From Loripinus fragilis (lineage: Eukaryota; Mollusca; Bivalvia; Lucinida; Lucinidae), in contig OZ026530.1 in assembly GCA_964019695.1 (NCBI GenBank), positions 36,318,835 through 36,382,834 of the forward strand: a DNA stretch of 64,000 bases. The letters are read 5' to 3'. The position numbers and the translations under genes are program-made. The notes beneath the pieces are model-generated. The model had not been told where the DNA came from. It did not search any database and saw only the letters and a list, made by a program, of their open reading frames with translations. This document shows, piece after piece, positions 57,513 to 64,000 of the stretch; within the stretch, counting starts at the first letter, position 1; each line of letters opens with the position of its first letter.

Positions 57513-58310
57513 TTGCGCAAAGCATCGAAGTAAATCATGGTTCAGACCAGACTCTGTACATTTAACCTCACTGGGTAGCTGTGCACACACGTTAGAAGAA
57601 TGACCTGACGCCTGTGCAATAAGGACCCTTTTCATATGGACTGACTTATATTCGTTCCCACGGACACCTTCGTTTTCGTGTACTTTCTTTTTTATTTTCG
57701 GTGCAAAAATGTTTATTATTGGGATTAAACTGATCATGAATAGAGTCAATATTTAGTCCCAACCTTTTGAAATTCACCAGGCTTGAAATAGTTATAGGGT
57801 CACGTGATAAATCGCCTTAGTTACGCATATTATAATGCTATACAGAAAGATTTTATATCACGTGTGGCTTAGAGTTAGGCATTTTCATATAAGAAAGTGA
57901 AAAGCCTCTTATGTGTAGAAGCCGTTCGATGTTAAAGGCACATAAAGCACAAAAATAGCGAAAATGTCGTTGTTAGTTACACCAATGGGCGTAGACCAAA
58001 AGCCGAAAATCAAGCAGGGGGTATATCAGGATATGCTACAAGTGAAGAGTGGCACAGGGTTTTCCCTGAAAAATAAATAAAATGTCCATTGTGTCTTGTC
58101 TCGGGAAATTCTGGTTTTACTACAAGTGAACAGTACTGATGCAGACGAGCGTGTGCACCGGCACAGAATGATCAGCGTCTTTACTTCATTTTCTGGAACT
58201 TAGTTACAGTTAAACCTTCTCAATACAAAGATAAAGGAATAATTAATCTAAAAGCACGTCTTCTTTGTTGACCGACATGAACCTTACATGGTCTTAAATC
58301 TAAAGGAAAG

Positions 58311-58406
58311 GGTATTTCGCTATGAAGTCCTACATTGTACAATACGTGTAAGTTAACGGGTATTTCGCTATGAAGTCCTACATTGTAAAATACGTGTACG
58401 TTAACA
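58311..58406 (+). repeat. Two 48-bp tandem copies
   Basis: ggtatttcgctatgaagtcc, tacattgtacaatacgtgta, agttaacg at 58311 and again at 58359 with two or three differences. Confidence 0.95.
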
Positions 58407-58407
58407 T

Positions 58408-58441
58408 CCAAAGGGGTGGCAGCTCAGCTGCCAATCCTTTG
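58408..58441. repeat. Short hairpin
   Basis: ccaaaggggtggcag and ctgccaatcctttgg around ctcag. A related ggtggcagctcaactgccg hairpin lies at 58923. Confidence 0.8.
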
Positions 58442-58634
58442 GGAGTAAGCTTACAATTACATTCCTATTATAACAACTTAAAGCCAATATGTCTCCAGTG
58501 ATTTTTTTTTTTGCATATCATTGTTGCAGTCAAATGTATACCTGTGCCAGCCGTGATGGAGTGATTCAAACGACTGGGTTGACTGGCAAGGTCCACCAAT
58601 CAGCTGCATTGAGAGGATTTCTACTCGATGCTGT

Positions 58635-58731
58635 AATACTGTAAATTCCGAAATTTTCGCGAGAATTTTATTTTATATGCGAAGTTTCGCGAAAATAAAA
58701 CCCTCGCGAAAATTTCCGAATTTACAGTATT
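58635..58731. mobile_element. Short palindromic MITE (ATACTGTAAATTC type)
   Basis: About 97 bp: atactgtaaattccgaaatt, ttcgcgag, and the complement ctcgcgaaaatttccgaatt, tacagtat, with gaagtttcgcgaaaataaaa inside. Tiny MITEs with these ends are familiar from marine invertebrate genomes. Confidence 0.9.
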
Positions 58732-59250
58732 GGCTGGCTTATAGTTACTGCCGAATCCATGATTCATCGGCTTTGACAAGAGGGGTTGGGAGCACCCAAA
58801 ATTTATCTGGCATTATAACTTTCGGTAAAAATCCTTGCAATGCAGTACAATCTCTTCACAGAAAGAACCATCAAACTGTCTACAAACACCGTAAAATATA
58901 AGTGTAACATAACACAAGATTTGGTGGCAGCTCAACTGCCGCTGATTTTGGTGCGTCATTTCAACTACTATATATAGAAGCTGTGGTTTGTTCACTTGTA
59001 TTGATCTTGAGATTAACTACAATAATAGCATGTAAAATATTTTAACATACAACCGCGCATGTAGCAGCTTAGCAAAAGCATAGTTCATGACATCAAATTT
59101 GGTGATATAGCTGTCATGTAAATCTAAACAATTTGCTATTATAGTGACAGGTATTTTAGTATTGATTGGTAGTTTGAGATGTTTAAAAGAGGCAAAGTCA
59201 ATGAACATGATACGAGTTTAGTGTATATTTCGAAATCTGTTTTCTAGTTT

Positions 59251-59524
59251 CAGTAGCATATGTTGTTGGTACACATTGGAATCGCCTCATTGAGGCAATT
59301 CCAATGTGCACCTACAACATATGGCAATTCAATAAATGAGTGTTTTTCACCATAAGAGGTTTTTCACAGACTTCTCATCTACTGTTTCAGTAGCATATGT
59401 TGTTGGTACACATTGGAATCGCCTCATTGAGGCAATTCAAACGTGCACCTACAACATATGGCAATTCAATAAATGAGTGTTTTTCCCCTTAAGAGGTTTT
59501 TCACAAAATTCTCATCTACTGTTT
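59251..59524 (+). repeat. Two 137-bp tandem units, each with a long hairpin
   Basis: Unit starts are cagtagcatatgttgttggt at 59251 and 59388. Each unit contains a hairpin (catatgttgttggtacacat, tggaatcgcctca / tgaggcaattcca, ctacaacatatg) followed by gcaattcaataaatgagtgt and aagaggtttttcaca. The hairpin resembles that at 13067-13131. Confidence 0.95.
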
Positions 59525-59844
59525 ATGTTTCAGTGAAATATGCATGTAGAAATGAACAAGTTTTTGTGTAGTTTGGCATGCACCTAGATGACAATAATAG
59601 ATAGCCAATTTTATATTATTGACAGCGTATCTTTAGATGTTTCATTGGAAGGAAATGCTAACTTGGTGGTTGCCTGGTTGTAAGTCACTGGAGAAACGAT
59701 GTCTTTAAGGTCATTACTGACACCAATAACCATAACTCCTGCATGATTTAACACATTTTGCCTTATAACCTGAATATTTGTTAACTTATTTACCTGAAAC
59801 TTACTGAAGAAAAAGATACTTGGTAGGCCAGACGCATTTCCAAT
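59525..59844. other. No gene recognised
   Basis: AT-rich; nothing visible. Confidence 0.4.
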
Positions 59845-60180
59845 GCAATACTATCTGACGTTGTGTCTGGGAATGAAATAACGTCATGCATTAAAGTCGA
59901 TAAACCACTAGTTGGTTACAGATTTTGGTAACATTATGTATTGACGGCCGTAATAGTGTCACGTATATATGGCAAAATTTTAGCGTTTTCACACACAAAA
60001 GCCATTTCAAAGAAGTTTTAGGGTCATATGATAGAATCTAAAATGCATGCTCCTGTAGTATTGAATTTATCAAACTCGTTGTGAAAAATAGATAAAATGC
60101 TCGACAAGACTCGCATTTTATCTAATTTCCCAAACTCGTTTAATAAATCGATAAAACATGAGCACTCATGTCAAAGCCTC
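59845..60180 (+). repeat. Dispersed element with ccactagt palindrome, copy 2
   Basis: cattaaagtcgataaaccac, tagttggtta, then gtcatatgatagaatctaaa, tgctcctgtagtattgaat, ataaaatgctcgacaagact, cgcattttatctaatttccc and catgagcactcatg. It matches 11480-11835 read in reverse. Confidence 0.75.
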
Positions 60181-61532
60181 TATTCAAAATATCTACATGT
60201 TTTAGGAAATCTTACTTTCTCTGATTATTATTTTATTATTTCTGTATGGGGGAGAAGCAGTAAAATGAAGAAAAAGCTCAATAACTTGAAAACTTGTTTT
60301 CTAAATTAGGCGAAAGCTGTTTTGAACCATTACTGTCAAACTGTATATCAAAGGTTGCTTCAAAGAACAAATTTTGTATTTTTTTTTTTTTCAAACACGA
60401 GTTATTGTCCCTTAATGTCAATTTCTACATAGAAAATGTGTCGAAAATCATTTTTCCCAACAACTGGCATACCAATGATCAGATTGCAGATATCGCATAC
60501 ATAAAATATTTGGATTGATATTTCATTACAAGGTGCTATAGAATGCTGCATCAAACACGAGTTGATGTCATTGAATTTGCATTTTGAGGTGGACAAATTT
60601 AAAAAAAAATGCTTTATAAATGCACATATAACCCCAAATATTGAACAAATATTCCATTCCCATACGATTTTTATATAGTTCGAAGACGTCTGCGATTGTC
60701 TTTATATATTCAATTACAGAAATGAGTATTTGCAACTGTTTGAAACATGTGTAACACTTTCAATGGTTAAGAATAGAAAATGATTGAAAATAGCTGGTGG
60801 CGTGACAATATATATTTATTTGTAAAGCAACAGGTTCTTTTATCGGGGCATTTTCTCAAAACTAGTTTCTACACATAAGGATGATATTAATGCAGTATTA
60901 CAAACAACACTTTTTGTCTGTTCAAAGTAAATCTAGTTAAAAAGTTACAAAATAATGAGTGTGTATTTCAGATGGTAGGGATAGAAATCGAAAACTATCC
61001 CTCTTTATAGATCCATGTTTATGATAAACAAGTTTCATAAAAAAAATATATATTTTAGAATTGCCAAACTTTTTGAATATCTAGTTATCAAACGTAAAAA
61101 TGGTAGTAATTTTAACTATTCTTTTTAATGTAAAATTCGGTCAGTAAATTTGTTAGATTTTAGTCAACTTATGATTTACATATTTCAAAATTACTTAGGC
61201 GATCTGATGCAAGAATTCAGAATAGTCCATAATCATCAGCTACCTCAGGTTTCTCCTTTACTTCGGCCCTTAACATATTTTGGAGAAGAAAATGGCACAA
61301 TAGGCATGTCTTGAAGCGCCATCCTATACCTAAACGGTGAAATCAACTTTCAATCAGAACTGCCTCGGCCTATTCCGTGAAATTCCGTGGAATCTGACAA
61401 CAGATATACATCGAGGATCTACTTTGATAACGCGGGCGATAACGTGACGCTGACGTTATATAACGTGACGCAGATGTCAAAGAAACCATAAAACACAATA
61501 AAAAGTGTGATTACAGCAAAACAAACGGCTTG
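60181..61532. other. No gene recognised
   Basis: AT-rich. The string tcaaacacgagtt recurs at about 60391 and 60552 with similar following sequence (two weak ~160-bp units). Ataacgtgacgc repeats near 61440-61470. Confidence 0.4.
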
Positions 61533-61603
61533 AATGAAGTTTATGTTTTTTCAATAAAATATCCCTATAGCGATATTTTATTTTAAAACCATAAACTTCA
61601 TTT
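61533..61603. repeat. Hairpin
   Basis: aatgaagtttatg, tcaataaaatatc / gatattttatttt, cataaacttcatt around cctatagc. Arms of about 30 bp with a few mismatches. Confidence 0.85.
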
Positions 61604-62090
61604 ATTCTGCTGGTTAACCTTTTCGGATAATCTGAATAATCGATTTTAATAGAGCTGAACCCACATGGCCACATGCTACAGAACTAATTTTCCATGCGCC
61701 AGTTCCGGCTAACAAAATGGAGCTTTTTGGTACATAGTACTACGCGTAACGCTCCTTACATAACTAGAGCCATGATTCGATTTTCGAATTGTTGCGGACT
61801 TTCCCGAATTGTCAACTTTGTACTCATTTATATCGTTATTAAAAAATGAAACAGCAAATTGCAGAACATGAATAACATCTATTTATTGGGAGAAAATGTC
61901 CAGAGTAAGTTAACCCCTCTTCTACCGTAAAATTACAGATTTAAAAGTAAATGGAAATAAAAGTAAGTAAGGGTGCAAAGATCAGGAATCGATACAATTA
62001 AGTATCACACTTGACCCAGGATACTAATCATATTTCATTCAAAACTACACGTAACAGTTTCAAGTATAATAAAGAACAAACTCCAGAAAT

Positions 62091-62113
62091 NNNNNNNNNN
62101 NNNNNNNNNNNNN
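62091..62113. other. Assembly gap (23 N)
   Basis: Exactly 23 undetermined bases, as at the other two gaps. Confidence 0.99.
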
Positions 62114-62200
62114 TAGATATTAAATGATCACGGAAACCCCATTTTATTACTAAAGTCAAAACACAAATGTAATTAAAGTGTAAGTCAATAACCCATCTAT

Positions 62201-62297
62201 AATGCCTTCAATGTTTACTGTCGTGAGTTGGCTCCCGGTACCGTTAGTTTAACAAGTGACAGGGCCCAGGGCGACGACAGTAAACATTGAAGGCATT
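62201..62297. repeat. Short inverted-repeat element
   Basis: aatgccttcaatgtttactg, tcgt at the left and its complement, acgacagtaaacattgaagg, catt at the right, 24-bp perfect arms. The 50-bp centre contains cccggtaccg. It looks like a miniature MITE. Confidence 0.9.
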
Positions 62298-62452
62298 TTT
62301 TTTTTATACCAGTGCATAGTCTCTATTTATTGACGAGGTAATACCACCGAAGTATGCTTACTTATTCGTTCCTATGGGAAATAAGGATTAACCCATGTAA
62401 GCCTAGCGTCCAGGCAAACTGTGCAGACCCAGATCAGACGATAATGCACATG

Positions 62453-62764
62453 CGCGGATCCAGGAATTTTCGTCAGGGGGGGGGGGGGGGTCCAGGTCAA
62501 ACTGACAAAACAAAGCTCTGACAACGTTTTTTTTTTTGTTTTTTTTAGTCCTCAGATTATTTTACACAAGTCAAATGGTGAATTTCAAAGAAAACTATCC
62601 TTTTTCAAGGTTCCAGAGGGGGTCCAACTTTTTCCAGGGGGGTCCAACTTTTTCCAGGTGGGGGTCCAATTGCTTATTTCCTATAGAAACCCATATAACT
62701 TGTGATTTTCCAGGGGGGGGGGTTCGGACCCCCTGTCCCCCCCCCCCCTCTGGATCCGCACTTG
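62453..62764. mobile_element. GGATCC-ended MITE, copy 3 (complete)
   Basis: Left gcgcggatccaggaattttc, gtcaggggg; right ggttcggaccccctgtcccc, ccctctggatccgca. The interior contains three gggggtccaa runs and poly-T. About 310 bp. Spurious reading frames across it yield PCPPPPSGSAL-type peptides. Confidence 0.85.
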
Positions 62765-63654
62765 ATGCAGCGTCTGATCAGGGTCTCCACTGTTTGCTTA
62801 CATAATGTTCTAATAAATTTGAACAGAAACGGAAAATATCACCTAACACCCCTAAACTGGAAATGGACTCGTCCTTCTGATAAGGGTAGGAAAGTTCATT
62901 CGGCTTAAATGGGTTAAGTATTTATTTGAATATTATCATTCTGAAAGTCAACAGCCGATAAGTCCTTATCGGCTACTTGTGAAAGTTTATAACGGGGCAG
63001 CATCACCCTGTTTTGTATAATGCTACACAGCTGCCATGATCTAACACGAAATATATTGGTATAGGGTGTGGGTGTTTTCTCTCTACATAAAAGATCGCTC
63101 TTGCGTTTAGTTTCGGTAAGGGCAGAGGTAAGTGGGGAGAAAATAACAACCTTCCGACGATAGACTAGCCCATCTCTGCCAATTTCATATACTGTTCAGT
63201 ATATGGATGTGATCAATCACATCCGTTGCTGTATATGTATTTTAGATAGCATACATTGTATATTCTCTGGTTTCAGGATGCTCTGGGCAGAGGTGGGGTG
63301 TGTTGCATCTGATGGCATTTTTTTCTCTCTGTCAATAATTGGATACTTGTAAATGCGCTGTTTTGTTTTTCATGTACATTTGTAAATGTTCTCTCATGCC
63401 TTTCATGTATGTATTGTTTGTAAAAATACTCTCCTATTTGGAGGAAATAAAGAATATCTATCTATCTATCTAGCTAGCTAGTTATAAATTAGTCTCATGT
63501 CTCGTTTTATTACCTTTTTACGGAACTCACCCTCCTCTCACGACCTCCGTGGCCAGAAAACGTCGTGTGCGGCCGTCGCCTCCGTTTGTAGAGCGTAAAA
63601 CTGGGGATCAAGTCACTGTGTTGCATTGTGTCCTTGAACAAGACCTTTTATACG
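62765..63654. other. Unassigned with small hairpins and a microsatellite
   Basis: Perfect palindromes agccgataagtccttatcgg ct at 62951-62972, catatactgttcagtatatg at 63185-63204 and ggatgtgatcaatcacatcc at 63205-63224; the last two are back to back. A (TCTA)5 run lies at 63456-63475. Near 63605 gtgttgcattgtgtccttga resembles SINE body sequence. Confidence 0.55.
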
Positions 63655-63895
63655 CTGCTTTATCATATTACGTCGCGTCGGAGAGTGAAATAACGCCATG
63701 CAATAAAATCTGTAAACCACTAGTGGTTTATCGATTTTCGGGAAACGTTATGACGTCCAAAACAACGTTACGTACATAATGCCAAAATTATAACGTTTTA
63801 CGGCAGAAATGAGATTTTAATTAAGTAACCTTAATGTCATATGATAAATCGAATCTAACATTCGTACTCTTGTATTATTGTGTGATAGAAACAGG
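63655..63895 (+). repeat. Dispersed element with ccactagtgg palindrome, copy 3
   Basis: gtcgcgtcggagagtgaaat, aacgccatgcaataaaatct, the palindrome taaaccactagtggttta (63713-63730), ataacgttttacggcagaaa, tcatatgataaatcgaatct and aacattcgtactcttgtatt. It is closest to 11480-11835 in reverse. Confidence 0.85.
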
Positions 63896-64000
63896 TTAGT
63901 AGCCATTTTTTTTTATGCTGTGTTTTGATGTTTGTGTATCTATTCTTCACTGTGTAGTGATCTACGTTGATTTGGAGCATTGCAAGCGCTTGATGACATG

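Noticed and set aside
62536..62908. ORFs ending in PPPPSGSAL-type sequence
   Set aside because: They are translations of the right end of the GGATCC-ended MITE.

Overview
The window is a stretch of eukaryotic nuclear DNA, AT-rich, with no host protein-coding gene that I can support. No ORF looks like a conserved cellular gene, and every recognisable protein similarity belongs to a mobile element: two non-LTR retrotransposons, one further reverse-transcriptase element and two Tc1/mariner elements. The mix of tRNA-headed SINEs, many short inverted-repeat elements (MITEs), GC-rich palindromes of the type 'gatcagactgcgcggatgcg' and long microsatellites is what I would expect of a marine invertebrate, most likely a bivalve mollusc. 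That assignment is inference only. Three assembly gaps, each exactly 23 N, lie at 14901, 38278 and 62091.

Layout. 1-8.0 kb: a 274-bp CT microsatellite, nested MITEs, and a 5.2-kb segment bounded by ~97-bp inverted repeats that contains three adjoining tandem arrays (GGATATCC-cored satellite, a ~52-bp satellite, an AAAAACG-type array). 8-15 kb: MITEs, a tRNA-derived SINE on the minus strand and hairpins. 15.7-16.9 kb: an almost complete but internally deleted Tc1/mariner element. 18.3-21.7 kb: a degenerate ~180-bp tandem array interrupted by a 1.56-kb fold-back element. 22.3-27.4 kb: a decayed L1-like LINE with two 610-bp tandem 5' monomers, then an endonuclease remnant, then a reverse-transcriptase remnant; it is split by a TTAA-flanked MITE and by a second copy of the fold-back element, and cut at its 3' side by a Tc1 deletion derivative (27.4-28.1 kb). 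28.5-29.2 kb: AAGT and GATA microsatellites. 29.7-31.8 kb (minus): a 5'-truncated LINE reverse transcriptase, one long frame with three nonsense codons. 32.9-33.2 kb: an orphan cluster of heat-shock-element motifs just ahead of a TATA box.

34.9-36.6 kb: a 1.6-kb inverted-repeat element holding three 163-bp tandem units, itself bracketed by inverted tRNA-like sequences. 37-44 kb: more MITEs, including a ~780-bp element with a second, oppositely oriented copy at 51.7-52.5 kb. 44.6-45.6 kb: an unusual ~1-kb element whose two ends are inverted arrays of a ~16-bp repeat, flanked by a 9-bp direct repeat. 49.6-51.3 kb: a frameshifted YLDD-type reverse transcriptase (possibly Penelope-like) with a duplicated 3' region. 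51.45-51.64 kb: two head-to-head tRNA-like sequences. 52.5-64 kb: MITEs, hairpins and dispersed repeats, otherwise unassigned.

The elements do not form a pathway. What they give is a relative chronology from nesting: the LINE is older than the TTAA MITE, the fold-back element and the Tc1 derivative that interrupt it; the 180-bp array predates its fold-back insertion; and the 9-bp-flanked array element is younger than the palindromic sequence it sits in. The least familiar structures are the fold-back family (18454-20018 and 25089-26636), the inverted 16-bp-array element (44609-45624), the 34933-36553 element and the heat-shock-type promoter-like cluster.
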